This document shows positions 11,095 through 23,426 of a DNA stretch of 64,000 nt, piece by piece. How positions within the stretch are numbered: the stretch's first letter is position 1; each line of letters opens with the position of its first letter. A program made the translations under genes and the position numbers. The DNA lies in assembly GCA_031002005.1 (NCBI GenBank), contig JARYHS010008074.1, forward strand, positions 5,836,924 through 5,900,923, read 5' to 3'. This DNA comes from Vandiemenella viatica (Eukaryota; Arthropoda; Insecta; Orthoptera; Morabidae). The notes under the pieces are model-generated. The model did not search any database, had not been told where the DNA came from, and worked only from the letters and a program-made list of their open reading frames with translations.

Positions 11095-11699
11095 ACGGGA
11101 CAGCATAACTGGTAGGTGGTACATTAAATTCATGACAAAATAGACCTCTCATACCCAGTACTTTACCCAAGACTAAAAAAAATGAGCCCGCTCAGCAAGA
11201 AACTCGCAGACGCTTAGAGGCAAAGTTCGGAGTTCTACAGTTAAAATAACCACGAATATCACCATTTTGGTAATATTAATTATTGAAATAACCAAAGAGA
11301 TTGATTATAGAGGAAAGATAAAAAAAAATTCGTAACTTTGATAGTCATTGTGTATTTTTTTCCCTCGAATAAACAACTGACAATTCGCTAGCAAACGCAG
11401 ATATATGAAGAATAGCGAAAAGAATCGCTCAATTACGCATGTAAAACCAATAAGAGAGCTTTAATGGAATTTGTTACACTTTCTAGCGCTGCAGCGTTAT
11501 AGAACTGTGTGTGACATACACACGCAAAGGTTGAGGCTAAGTAGAAAGATCATTTACGAAAGAACTCTAATGGTAAAATAAGTCACTATTTCTTGAAAAT
11601 TAAATGGTTCCGAATATTAACACATTAATTTTGTTTTCACCATAACATATTTAGAAGGTAAGCTTTACTTGATCGCAGTAGCAATAGTTTTATTAGTAA

Positions 11700-13690
11700 C
11701 TAGCTGCCCCGACAGACTTCTTTCTGTCATAAGTTATTGTCCTATCGTAGTCCAATAGAAAAAATAAATAAATAAAACGTATTGCAGAGTGATCACTTTA
11801 TTTATTTATTTAATTTCTCAATAATAAACCACGATTACTTACAAAAATAAGTTTTCTATTTCGTACGCTGCATGAAGTTAGTAATAGTGTGATTATATTT
11901 ATTTTTATTGTAATGCTTTATGGTACACGATATTTTTTGTTTGGTTACCTGGCGCGTAAACAAATAAAGCTTACGGTTTTCCAATGCGGGAGCAGGCAAC
12001 ATACAACTGTCCATAAGAGATTCATGGGTTTTAACGCCGCAAACACTCAACGACTGACCCTGGGATTTACTAATGGTCATAGCGAAAGCAAGCTGCACTG
12101 GAAATTGCAATCATTTAAATTTAAATGGTACGACAAATGGTACCATTGGAATGCGAGTTATCAACACATCTTCTCCCTTATATTTTCTCTTTGGAATGGT
12201 TCCTTCGTTAACATTGTTCAGTAATTTTTTCACTGCTAGCCGTGTGCCATTACAAAGACGCGGTTGGTTGATATTTCGCAACATTATGATCACCGATCCT
12301 ACTTTTAATTGAAGATTATGAGGCAGCAATCCTGGCAAATTCAAGTGAGTTCAAATATTCTGGTGGATAGTTGACGACATCATCCTGGTTAGTTGCGCAA
12401 TCAACTGATTTGTATATCCTTAATTCACCGGCAATTTCATTTTGAATTTTGAAATTTATTTCATTTATATCCGTGTTTTTGTCTCTGTAATATAGCCCGT
12501 TCATTCCACCAAAAAATTGACAGGAAATGTAACGCAGCCAGTCAAAACGTCTAAAGGGATTTTGTCATTACCAATACCAATGGGTTGTTTTGAAAACATT
12601 TCTTCAGAGTTCAGATCGACCATTTTGCAATTCCAAAGATAAACATAAAGCGCCTTTGTTTTGTTTTGATTGACTGGCAGTAATATTATTTTCGTTGATG
12701 ACACGCAAACCCTATTTTTCCTTCGAACTTTATTTTGGGCAGGCATAATGAACTTGAAGGCATACCAGAGATAATCCTAACGCGCCTTTGTTTGGTTTTG
12801 ATTGACTGGTTTGTATGGGAAAATAAAAGTGTTGAATTTACTATTTTACTCGCAATTTTTACGTTTTATCTCTCCATAAGTACCTTCCTTGTGGATTAAC
12901 GAAAATATTTTTTAAAAAATTGCTGAATTGTTCTAGCCGTTCTCCAGTTTTGCGCTTGGCAACACTTTTGGCGATTCATTTTTATTTATATAGATTTAAA
13001 AAGTAAGAAAGTATTAGTATTCGCAGCCAATTCAATCATAGTGAATTCTACTTGAACATAATTTAAAACGAATGGAACCCATCACCACAAGGCTTACCAG
13101 AAGTTTGCATTCTTAAAATAATATGATAAGTGTGGCTCGATCATCAGACGCTAATGCATATCGCTTCTCAACTAAAATACCAGAAATCGATTTTGCTTTT
13201 TAGGTACTCTTAGTATTGCATCCTTCTAAACGGATGCATTCTATTTTCATAGTCGAAAGTTTCGTGATAGGCGACATGGGTCTAAATGTAAACAAATTGA
13301 ACAAATAAACACACAATTGGTTTTAGAGAGAAGCGAAAATTTAAAGGCAACCAAGAAAATGCCACGCACGGAGGAAGTAATTATAACACGTACGTCAGTG
13401 ATATTATTTTCGCTGATCTCACGCAGGCATAGATTAATATCCATAGAGACTAATCAACTGGAAGGCATACCAAAGATAATCCTAACGCGCCTTTGTTTTG
13501 TTTTGAGTGAGGGAAAGTAAAAGTGTTGTTTTTTTCCATTTTCCTTCCAATTTTTGCGTTTTTTCTCTACATAAGAACCTTCCTTGTGCCTTAACGAAAA
13601 TATATAAAAAAAGAATTAGGCAAATTGGTCCAGGCGTTGTTGAGTTATGCGCTTACCAACACATTTTGCGATTCATTTTTATATTATAGA
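11700..13690 (-). mobile_element. Helitron (1991 bp) with exact empty site in copy B
   Basis: On the minus strand it starts 5'-TCTATAAT at 13690 and ends CTAG at 11700-11703, between a host A and T. A hairpin, GACAGA/TCTGTC (11711-11728), lies 7 nt before the CTAG. These are the defining Helitron ends. Removing it joins tattagtaa to taataataatt, exactly the sequence at 18945-18960 in copy B. Inside is a decayed Pif1-type helicase C-terminus. A second internal 5'-like end (TCTATATAAATAAAAATGAA on minus, starting at 12994) precedes a partial repeat of the terminal region, so the element is composite. Confidence 0.9.
11856..12746 (-). pseudogene. Helitron RepHel helicase C-terminus (Pif1-like), degraded
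   Basis: The piece at 11856-12110 reads QFPVQLAFAMTISKSQGQSL, the conserved helicase motif near the end of Pif1-like Helitron helicases. The pieces at 12111-12344 (NLQLKVGSVIIMLRNINQPRLCNGTRL) and 12316-12504 (ending YPPEYLNSLEF) give the preceding region, and 12501-12590 reads GIGNDKIPLDVLTGCVTFPVNF. In full elements the Rep nuclease and helicase drive rolling-circle transposition. Here the Rep domain and most helicase motifs are absent and the frame is broken, so this is a non-autonomous relic. Confidence 0.8.
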
Positions 13691-13849
13691 TAATAATAAT
13701 TAATAACAGTAAATAAGTATACAAATCTGTATGCATTGCGAATTAACGGTTCCACATTTTAAATCTGGAAGATAGAAGCAGGAAAACATTCATTTCTCTC
13801 TTTGTTTCTAACTAACACTGATACTTCTGTAGAATTTTCTATCAAGCAT

Positions 13850-14330
13850 CACTTCCTGCCTTCCAAGCCCGATTGGTTATAGGTAAAACTGTAGCCTTGC
13901 ATTTGGGAGGACGCGAATTAAACCCCGTCGGGGATCCAATTTCAGTATTCCATGGTTTCAGAAAATCTCTCCAGCTGAACTCACGAAAAGTTCCTTCAAA
14001 AAGTCGTGGCTGAAATTATTACCCGATCCCAGTTTCCAATGCTATCAGGATATCAGGATTTACATCACATTAGCGTCGAAGAAATGAAGAAGTCGAAAAA
14101 AAAAAAAAAACGCGGTCCGTATGTGGTAACACTCTAATCCTATTTACGGGATGTGGCCATCCTGGTAAGCGTTTTAGATGGTTTCCCCAAAGCGTATGCC
14201 GGGATGGTTCCTTCAAAAGACCATCACCAAATTTCTCCCCATTACTTTCCCCATGGTCTTTTCCTTCCTCTAATGATCTCGATGAGCTGTAAAGCTAGAA
14301 GCAAAAAGTAATTTCGGAAATAAAAATAGT
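13850..14330 (+). repeat. SINE-like tail modules with poly-A (duplicated-segment copy A)
   Basis: Two partial plus-strand copies of a SINE lie here. The first (about 13870-14030) has a B-box-like aattaaaccccgtcgg and the gaaaatctctccagctgaa module. The second (about 14150-14300) has gccgggatggttccttcaaaag and tctaatgatctcgatgagctgtaaagct. A 15-A tract at about 14099-14111 separates them and may be a poly-A tail. A minus-oriented scrap of the same family lies at about 14515-14580. The same arrangement recurs at 19105-19590. Confidence 0.55.
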
Positions 14331-14635
14331 TACATCTCTGTGGTGTGTTTTGGACCTTTTCCTTGTTGGATTTATTTTATTCAACGACCGAACATGGTAG
14401 CGAAGGGACTGGAGTGCTATTTCCACATGTGGAAAGTCTCTACTTCGGTGTTGTTTTAGGACTGGTCGACATCGAAATCACTGTAGAGGAAAAAGGACTG
14501 GGGGCATGTTTCTGGAAGGAATTCAGCCATCGCCATTTCACGGAGTCATCCAGCATTCACGTAGTGATTTCGGTTAATCATGCAATATCGTAATACGGAT
14601 AGATGCACAAAGGTTTGAATGGGATGGCTTGAGCA

Positions 14636-15654
14636 TGTAATGTCTAGTTTTATGACGTTATTGAAATTAAAATAAAATAATGAGATACATTTATTAATAA
14701 GTTAATTTTCAAAATTAATCCCGGGTAGGCACCAAGAATGGAAGTGTTCTCTATCCGAGAGAAGCGACATTCCAATTCTGAAATACTTTTAAACAAAGTA
14801 ATTGTAATCTTAAAATACCATTAAAAAAACAAATATCTTCATCTATTCAAATAATATACTGATTGATTGGAAAGGAAGTTTTTGAAAGCAGGGTTTACAA
14901 TATCTATTATTTTCTTTGAATATAAAATTGATTGGTTTATTGATCAGAACTGAATACTAAAAGTTTCTTTTGAAGATTTGATAGCATGATTCTCATCTCA
15001 GAGCGTTGCCTAGGGTTGAATGACGCAAGAGTGTCTATACATCGTCGGCGTTCTTTACCGTAGCAGATGACGTGCAGATAAAGCAGAGTCTGATAGACCC
15101 TGTTGGTCAGCTGGGCGAAGGTCACTTGGCGAGGTAGCTCCCCGCAGCTCTCCGGCAATCTCCCGTGGTGCGCCGGTGCGGATTGTTTGCTGGTCAGAAA
15201 CAGAATGTCTTATTTCCCGCTTGTTCGCTCCGTTGAAAACTTGCAGGCTTCTTGAGTTTTAGCAAACGCGGGAAATTTCAGCGAGTCGCAGCGTTTGGCG
15301 GGTCGTCCACTCTCTCCATTGGCGCTCCTCATGCAATATAAAAAACTTATGGTTTCTAAAAGTTCGTAACACAGTTTGATTCACTGGTTCCCCACAGAGG
15401 GGTCCCGCAACCTGACTTTTTCTCCGAAGCATCGTTTCTTTAGTTTCAACTTTCTACTGTACCAGGAAATCTTCATTTCGTCACAGTCCCTATACTGTCC
15501 TTTGAATTTCATTGAATGCTTAAAGCTTTTAACTTTATGGCCTGCCATAAATCGTTCGGTCTTTCAGCGCAGGTATGAGTCACCTGGCTCTCGCCGATGC
15601 CAAAGAAACGTGGAATTCACACGCATAAATTTATCGTCACCAAGGGACATTACA
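14636..15654. mobile_element. 1019-bp insertion with TGTAATGTC/GACATTACA ends
   Basis: Copy B has ttgAGCGtta where copy A has ttgAGCA, this block, then AGCGtta. The block therefore sits between a 4-bp target duplication (AGCG, one copy mutated to AGCA). Its ends are a perfect 9-bp inverted repeat beginning TG and ending CA. That fits a solo LTR of a retrotransposon (an ATATAAAA box at about 15339 would be a plus-strand promoter), or alternatively a Ginger-type DNA element, which also has TGT...ACA ends and 4-bp duplications. It encodes nothing recognisable. Confidence 0.7.
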
Positions 15655-15990
15655 AGCGTTACTGGGACTCTCGGTCACTGGTACGATTCCGGTCAGGGGC
15701 ATGGGTGTTAAAGCAGGTGTTGTTGTATGTCTTGTGTCGTCTTTCAATTGTATGAGTGAAAAGCACTTGGAAATACATCAGTACACAGGACAATCATAGA
15801 AAACGGCTTAATTGGATGAATGGCTATAGGGAGGAAACCATTCAAAATTTAAAAACAATTTTATTGAACCAAAAGGCAACTGGCCGTCTTAAAAAATTTC
15901 TCACAGGTCCATCTTATTTCACAAAAAATATTCTTATTTTGGTGCCAACTACTAATATGGCCGAGCTCTAAAAATGTATAAGGATAAAAA
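15655..15990 (+). repeat. 5'-truncated SINE, same family as 23180-23426
   Basis: The start has a B-box-like ggtacgattccgg, then gcatgggtgtt...gttgttgtatgtcttgtgtcgtc. This parallels the B box and body of the complete SINE at 23180-23426 (ggttcgagtccgg, gcatgggtgg, tgttgtgtttgtcctgtg). The duplicated-segment copy B has the same sequence at 19908-20240. No poly-A or target duplication is seen. Confidence 0.5.
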
Positions 15991-16113
15991 AAATTGGATA
16001 GTAGGTGGACTATAGCGAAGCTCTTTAGTACTGTATTGGTCATTCTTGGAGAAGGGGGGGGGGATACCATCACGTCTAATACTTTTATCAGAATATTAAT
16101 TTCAATTTAGTGG

Positions 16114-18348
16114 CTAGTTAAATGGGTGAACTAGAACCTTGATTTCTAGAAGAATCTAATTTACACAAAATAATACTCAATTTATTTGGTCTTCTGGTTT
16201 ATACAAGGCCGGGCACATTTAACGTTATGTTAAACATAATATCCAAAGAAAATAAGCAAGTAATTCACGGTGTTAACAATCTGCCGGATAAATGCAAACA
16301 TAACTGATTTAAATTATCTCAAAGATTTTACAAGGTCAACAGGCATTAATGTGGCATCGCAGGCCAACAAATTAATGTTAACAATTATAAAATAATCCCA
16401 GGGGTGCCATTTAAAGTTAAAAGCATCACTTGAATTAAACACAATGATCAAGATGCCTAAAATTTGAATTTATGAACATGAAATATTGGCTAGCTCAGTA
16501 ATTATTAGGATGAGGGCAGAGTTTTATCTCAGAAGCCGCTTACGGGTTAGCAAGCCTCGTTAAAACCCTATGGAAATGTGGACCTTTGCGTCGGTACTTT
16601 ACCGTAGTCGCATCTGCTCGACGAGGTGTGGCACGCTCTGTGTCACTGTGGAATGCTAGTATGCGGACCCAGACTCGCTAGCACATACTGATTGCCACTA
16701 GCAGGTAAAACGCTCAGATTCCGGCCACAACTGAGCCAGAATGTATCTAGATGCAGTCATCGACCAACAGCTATGATAGTGTCGGGCGACACATCTGCAC
16801 CTCAGCTCGGCTGAACAGCAAGTCCCGTCTCATGGCGTCGTCTTCTCTTCCCACCGAAAAGCCAGCTTCCCTCTCTCCACACATGTAACAGAAGCCTTGG
16901 ATCAACAAATAGGAACCCTGTAGCCTTTCACGATTGGTGAATCGATGTATCCCACAATCACGTGCTTCGTGTCGTAGCTAAAATTCGCCACCTGTTTCGC
17001 GCACATTTTGCTTGACCTCGTCTCACCGCAAAGGGGAGGTCGAGGCCAGTGTCCTTGCCACGTAACTGTTTCCACCCGCTCCTTTGTGGGTGACGGCGCC
17101 AGAATGGCGCTGGCATTCGGCATTGTCCAACTCTCTTAACGTTCAAAACTGCGCTTCCAACGACTTCCCACATTTAATATTTTCTGAATAGCAAGTTTTT
17201 AGCACAGAATTAAATCATACAATAAATTTGGCTGCCCGGGCTTAATACATAATTATTCACGTATGAATTAACCCTACCATTTACAATTTAAATAAACGAA
17301 TATAAAAAAATCTGAATATTAACTATAAATAGTTATTAATATTCATTGGGCATGACTCTGTCATACCACAATATGCATCCCACTAAATCGAAATAAAATT
17401 ATTAACAAAATAATTTTATTTCAAATTACGCTGGCTCCCTACAGTTGTGACAAAACACTGCCTATTTCTATAGCATCGCGGTTCTTGCTCACTCAGATTC
17501 TCATCGCACACATGTGACCTTCAAACTGTATAAATTGGACACGTGATTCTGGTCACCTTTTCACATAAGTTATAATGAAATTCCTTATACTAGATACATG
17601 TGAAAGTAAAATAAAATATCAACACATTACATGAAATAAAATAAACATGAAACAAATTAGTTACGTCCATTCATATGAAAGCAAAATCAAAACAGACTGT
17701 ACATACAGTATCTCAACATTAAAATCACATAAATTCATTGATTATGTACAATTGATTATGCTAATTCAGCATATGTGTTGAAGTCAGTGTTAAATGACAG
17801 GAGGTCAATCGACTTTTACAACAAAAAATCGCACCGAATATTAAATCATCGAGGTCGACATAAGCATGTCAGAACCATATCAAATTAACAGAAAAGCAAA
17901 GAAAACAAACCCGCCATTGGTTTCACGATTTCCCTGCAAGAATTCAAAGGACGGTCCTTACAGAAAACAATTCTGCTTCTTCAAAAATGTCGTCAAGAAT
18001 AACGATGACATCAAAGCGATAGAAATTATGACAGGAATACCGGACACGATGATCCGATTAAGCGTTTAGTTGTTCCAAGTTTTGTACCGTCATCAAAATG
18101 ATGTTATTGTTAAGGAAACCACAACCCAATTAAACCCTGTTACTCTGTAAATTCAACGATCATCCTGGATGAAAAACAATGCTATGCATTCAATATAACG
18201 AAGTAAGAGCATTTCTATAAACGGCAAATAAGTTGAAGGCGTTCGTGTGATCTTTCACGTGTCGTAACATTATAATTGATCAGCCGTCGGTGACGGAAAG
18301 TTATTAGGTTTTTTTTTGTGACGCATGAAGAAAAGAAAGTGTAGAACT
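16114..18348. other. Spacer between duplicated segments, no gene recognised
   Basis: AT-rich sequence with one GC-richer block (16500-17170). ORFs are short and match nothing I know (17866-18069 encodes a Lys-rich 67-residue peptide). A candidate LTR is listed separately at 17105-17443. Confidence 0.5.
17105..17443 (-). mobile_element. Candidate LTR followed by a primer-binding-like site
   Basis: On the minus strand this 339-bp block begins TGTAGGGAGCC and ends GCGCCA. Three bases later comes TGGCGCCGTCACCC (17088-17101), whose TGGCGCC start is common in retroelement primer-binding sites. No second copy, target duplication or gag/pol lies next to it, so it could be chance. Confidence 0.3.
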
Positions 18349-20311
18349 ACGGGACAGCATAACTGGTAGGTGGTACACTAAATTCATGACATAATAGACC
18401 TCTCATACCCAGTACTTTACCCAAGACTAAAAAAAATGAGCCCGCGCAGCAAGAAACTCGCAGACGCTTAGAGGCAAAGTTCGGAGTTCTACAGTTAAAA
18501 TAACCACGAATATCACCATTTTTGTAATATTAATTATTGAAATAACCAAAGAGATTGATTATAGAGGACAGATAAAAAAAATTTCGTAACTTTGATAGTC
18601 ATTGTGTATTTTTTTCCCTCGAATAAACAACTGACAATTCGCTAGCAAACGCAGATATATGAAGAATAGCGAAAAGAATCGCTCAATTACGCATGTAAAA
18701 CCAATAAGAGAGCTTTAATGGAATTTGTTACACTTTCTAGCGCTGCAGCGTTAAAGAACTGTGTGTGACAAACACACGCAAAGGTTGAGGCTAAGTAGGA
18801 AGATCATTTACGAAAGAACTCTAATGGTAAAATAAGTCACTATTTCTTGAAAATTAAATGGTTCCGAATATTAACACATTAATTTTGTTTTCACCATAAC
18901 ATATTTAGAAGGTAAGCTTTACTTGATCGCAGTAGCAATAGTTTTATTAGTAATAATAATAATTAATAACAGTAAATAAGTATACAAATCCGTATGCATT
19001 GCGAATTAACGGTTCCACATTTTAAATCTGGAAGATAGAAGCAGGAAAACATTCATATCTCTCTTTGTTTCTCACTAACACTGATTCTTCTGTAGAATTT
19101 TCTGTCAAGCATCACTTCCTGCCTTCCAAGCCCGATGGGTTATAGGTAAAAACTGTAGCCTTGCATTTGGGAGGACGCGAATTAAACCCCGTCGGGGATC
19201 CAATTTCAGTATTCCATGGTTTCAGAAAATCTCTCCAGCTGAACTCACGAAAAGTTCCTTCAAAAAGTCGTGGCTGAAATTATTACCCGATCCCAGTTTC
19301 CAATGCTATCAGGATATCAGGATTTACATCACATTGGCGTCGAAGAAATGAAGAAGTCGAAAAAAAAAAAAAAAAAAAAAAACGCGGTCCGTATGTAGTA
19401 ACACTCTAATCCTATTTACGGGATGTGGCCATCCTGGTAAGCGTTTTAGATGGTTTCCCCAAAGCGTATGCCGGGATGGTTCCTTCAAAAGACCATCACC
19501 AAATTTCTCCCCATTACTTTCCCCATGGTCTTTTCCTTCCTCTAATGATCTCGATGAGCTGTAAAGCTAGAAGCAAAAAGTAATTTCGGAAATAAAAATA
19601 GTTACATCTCTGTGGTGTGTTTTGGACCTTTTCCTTGTTGGATTTATTTTATTCAACGACCGAACATGGTAGCGAAGGGACTGGAGTGCTATTTCCACAT
19701 GTGGAAAGTCTCTACTTCGGTGTTGTTTTAGGACTGGTCGACGTCGAAATCACTGTAGAGGAAAAAGGACTGGGGGCATGTTTCTGGAAGGAATTCAGCC
19801 ATCGCCATTTCACGGAGTCATCCAGCATTCACGTAGTGATTTCGGTTAATCATGCAATATCGTAATACGGATAGATGCACAAAGGTTTGAATGGGAAGGC
19901 TTGAGCGTTACCGGGACTCTCGGTCACTGGTGCGATTCCGGTCAGGCGCATGGGTGTTAAAGCAGGAGTTGTTGTATGTCTTGTGTCGTCTTTCAATTGT
20001 ATGAGCAAAAAGCACTTGGAAATACATCAGTACACAGGACAATCACTGAAAACGACTTAATTGGATGAATGGCTATAGGGAGGAAAACCATTCAAAATAT
20101 AAAACAATTTTATTGAACCAAAAGGCAACTGGTCGTCTTTAAAAATTTCTCACAGGTCCATCTCATTTCACAAAAAATATTCTTTGCTTGGTGCCAACTA
20201 GTAATATGACCGAGTTCTAAAATATGTATAAGGATAAAAATTTGGATAATAGGCGGACTGTAGCGAAGCTCTTTAGTACACAGGGAGGGGTAATTAATTT
20301 CAGTTTAGTGT
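18349..20311 (+). repeat. Duplicated segment, copy B (uninterrupted)
   Basis: This is a direct copy of 11095-16113 without the two insertions found there. It shows the pre-insertion site of the Helitron at 18953/18954 and of the 1019-bp element at 19904-19907. The SINE modules recur at 19105-19590, with a poly-A tract of about 23. Divergence is a few scattered substitutions and small indels, implying a fairly recent duplication. Confidence 0.85.
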
Positions 20312-23169
20312 ATAGGATTTAATCTCTTTAACAATATGCGTGGAATTACGTAAGAAGAAATTCTTCGTGCGGGTTCAAGGAAATTACAGCTCAGTCGGAA
20401 GAAGGAAGTAACCGATCTGACAAACGTTTAGAGGAAGTATTTATTTACCAGTGGTTCTGAGGAAGTGAAGAACACTTGTTCAGTAGAGTTAACTCTAATA
20501 AATTTTGTGAATATGACCATCCATACTCGAAATACGCCCCTTCGCCCCTTTTCGAATTACGAGCACCTACAAATACAGTGACAGCTATTTGCCGAAAGTA
20601 ACAGAAACAACTTCATATAACATAATATTAAGATTACTTGATCATAATTAGAGGATCGATGAAAATGTTGAAAAATAACATTGAACTAATATGTATTTGT
20701 CATCAAAAATTTCTGAAAATTGTTTCTCGAGGATTTTGATTTCAGTATACTCTCACTGCGTCTTGCAATGTTCTACTTGCACTATTTAATTACAAAATTA
20801 AATAATCAATATTCGGTAATTATGCTTCTTATTCTTTTTTAAAAAAAACTGGAAGCGCACGTTATTGAAAATAGACCTGCCTTCATTTGCTGATCTCGTA
20901 AATATTTTTTGACCTTTGGTACCTTTAACCATTTAGCCTGCTCCAGTTTATACTTTTCTGACTATTGTGTCAGCCTTTGGCGAGGTAATGTGGCACACTA
21001 TTGTGAAGTCAACACAAGACGAACACCACACTCATCAAAACCAATCCATATGGGAGAACGGACAGGAATCGGAGACATTTACAATGCGATGACAGTGTTC
21101 TAGCCCCTAGACTGCTAGCGCTAGCGTAAGTATCTTGGTCGGGACTCTATCGAAGCACTGTGAATGTGTCTGCGGTCGTGGTTTGCTAACACGGGAGACA
21201 ATTCCGTAGGCCCACAGAACAAGGAAATTATCAGACATTCCAGGCATACGATTTTCCTCATCCTTGTTCAACTAGCTTGCTTATATCGCTACCTGTCCCA
21301 CAGTTAATAGACGAAAGAATTATACGGGAGTAGAACCGTTTATCCTCGGGGAACCAGGGCTTTCTGAACTTTTTTAAATTTGTTTCCAGCTTGGCTTCGA
21401 GATCATTGGAGACAGGAATTGACTGGGAGTTACGAATGGGCTTTTTGATTGAACTATCCCGACGTTCGCTTGGAGTGATTTGGAAAAACTGTAGGAAATT
21501 CGAATCTGGATGGCTGGAAGGGGATTTGAACCTGCATCCTCTCGAATGCGAGGCGAGAACATTATCGCTCGTCCACAATGCTCAGCGTTTTTAATTGAAC
21601 GTAACATTTAGATATATAGAAACAATAATTACAAACTGACTCGGCCATGAATCTTTTTTAATATATCTAATTTTGCAGCTTAGTAGTAGACACACAAATT
21701 TGATCAGCTAAAGATTTCAGATCTTAATCACATCGTTTCTCATGAATCAGCCATAAAACACACACTTTTATAACCACATATGTATCGTTTCAATTAGTTT
21801 TTCGAAGAAAACATCATTTTACTTTTACAAATCCAGCTTATTCCAGTTTGAAAAGCAATCATCCTTTTCCTTCAGTATGCAGGCATGAGAATTTTAAAAG
21901 CTCCACTGCATATGGGATTAGCCAACGTCACTAACTGTAAGTCAGACAACGGTCTTTTTCCAAGACTATTCTTGCTTGTAGAAAATGCCATGGTGTCTCT
22001 CAAAGTGAGAAGAATTATTGCGCCGGTTTAAATTCGCGTTGGCTATCAGATTTCGCTTTTCCATGTTTTCTGAAAATATTTTCAGATTGATGCCAGGATG
22101 GTTCTTCTAAAAGGGAATTCTCAAATTTCTTCCTGTTGTTTGTCCACAGTTCTCTCCTATATTAATTCACCTCGGCAGTAACTAGGCGTTTAGCCCTAAT
22201 TATTAAAAATGGTTAATGTGTAATAATGAAGAACTGATGTGTAGTTTGCAGAGATGAATTTTTAATTCCAAAACACCGTAAAATAAAAATTTGAATTGTA
22301 CGGAAATTATTTTTTTCTAAAATTCTGTATTGACATATAATTGACGTCTATATGAAAGGCACAGTTTGGGGCTAACACGTTGTAAGACTCTACAATTTGG
22401 CGCAGATGTTCGACATTTACATATGTTGTTTAATTAGTTACCAAAATTGAATTGAATTTTCGGAAAAGTTTTTGCAAGTCATAAAATCCATGGATGTGGC
22501 CATTGTAGATTATTTATCATGTTCTAGAATAGAAATTATGTGTTTTGGAGCTTTATTTTGCAATGCTTGATTTAAAGTCAATTTCAAAATATATGATTTT
22601 GTTGTTTGCTATCAATTAAAATTTAAATTGTTGCTTTCATGCTAAATTTCAAGCAACTGTTTTCGAGTAAATATTTTGCTCACTTGCAGCAAGTAATGTC
22701 CAATTTTAACAGTAAATTTAGAGTCAGTGTTTTTGGATTTTAATGCATGGTAATAAGTAAGAAATTATTTGTGTTGATTTTGCCCATGTGTTGGAGGTTT
22801 TGATTTCGCATGAAACATCGTTGTGTTCTTTGTTGCTTTTTGGATGGGTACTCGGGGATTTTATTGGAATTTGTTCGTGAGAATTTGTTTTATACAGAGT
22901 CTTGTCGATATTAATTCGTACCAATTGAATCTTGATATCACTTGCTAAAATTTTTGGTCGGAACTGGAATTTTGTGTGTCATACGGTCGACTTATGAATT
23001 TAAGATCACGTACCATTAATGTGGCAGATCAATCAGTTATTCCCAAAGTTCTCGAGCAAAGGAGTGAATTAAATCAAATACCGGGATAACCCGAGATATC
23101 GATAACAGACGCAGATCGCTTAATGGCCAGTGATACACTCTAAATGTGCAGTCTTCGTTCTACTGTAAC
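20312..23169. other. AT-rich region, SINE fragments only
   Basis: No coding region is recognised. A minus-strand SINE lies at 21430-21600 (listed separately). A more decayed plus-strand copy lies at about 21985-22195, with a B-box-like cggtttaaattcgcg at about 22022 and tgccaggatggttcttctaaaag. The remainder is AT-rich sequence without visible repeats. Confidence 0.5.
21430..21600 (-). repeat. tRNA-derived SINE
   Basis: On minus, 21523-21532 is GGTTCAAATC, a B box, preceded on that strand by gagcgataatgttctcgcctcgcattcg (A-box region decayed). The tail module with aaatcactcc and cgtcggga follows. It is the same family as 6490-6690. No target duplication is found. Confidence 0.6.
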
Positions 23170-23179
23170 ACTAGACGGG

Positions 23180-23426
23180 GCCGACCCCGGTAGCTGGCTT
23201 CGCGTTGCAGGGGTCGCCGGTTCGAGTCCGGCCCAGGGCATGGGTGGTTTTAATTAAGTGTTGTGTTTGTCCTGTGTTGTCCTGTCACTTGTAATCCTCA
23301 ATAACACACAATAACACAAGAAGAATATACAGGCACAATTGAGAAACAAAGAAAAAAGAAACACAGTTGCTGGCTGAATAGCTAGAAGGCCGAAGGCCAC
23401 TTAAAAAAAAAAAAAAAAAAAAAAAA
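23180..23426 (+). repeat. Complete tRNA-derived SINE with target duplication
   Basis: The head has an A-box-like TAGCTGGCTTCG at about 23191-23202 and a B box GGTTCGAGTCC at 23219-23229. A body (gcatgggtgg, tgttgtgtttgtcctgtgttg) and a poly-A tail of about 24 follow. It is flanked by a perfect 10-bp direct repeat ACTAGACGGG (23170-23179 and 23427-23436), which marks insertion by target-primed reverse transcription with LINE machinery. The clean ends and long poly-A suggest a young copy. Confidence 0.9.

Larger units (their letters stand above)
11095..16113 (+). repeat. Duplicated segment, copy A (with two insertions)
   Basis: From 11095 (ACGGGACAGCATAAC) the sequence is near-identical to copy B from 18349. 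Blocks 11095-11699, 13691-14635 and 15655-16031 align in order with 18349-18953, 18954-19907 and 19908-20279, and a weaker match continues to about 16113. The two gaps are precise: a Helitron at 11700-13690 and a 1019-bp element at 14636-15654. The copies are in direct orientation with about 2.2 kb between them. A poly-A tract inside differs in length (about 15 against 23). Confidence 0.85.

Noticed and set aside
14345..14593. 82-residue ORF conserved in both duplicated segments (also 19617-19865)
   Set aside because: The copies differ by one residue only because the segments are recent duplicates. The frame runs through a SINE scrap and has no known motif.
23180..23260. Functional tRNA gene
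   Set aside because: Only the A and B boxes are tRNA-like. The sequence continues into a SINE body with a poly-A tail and a target duplication, and no cloverleaf closes.
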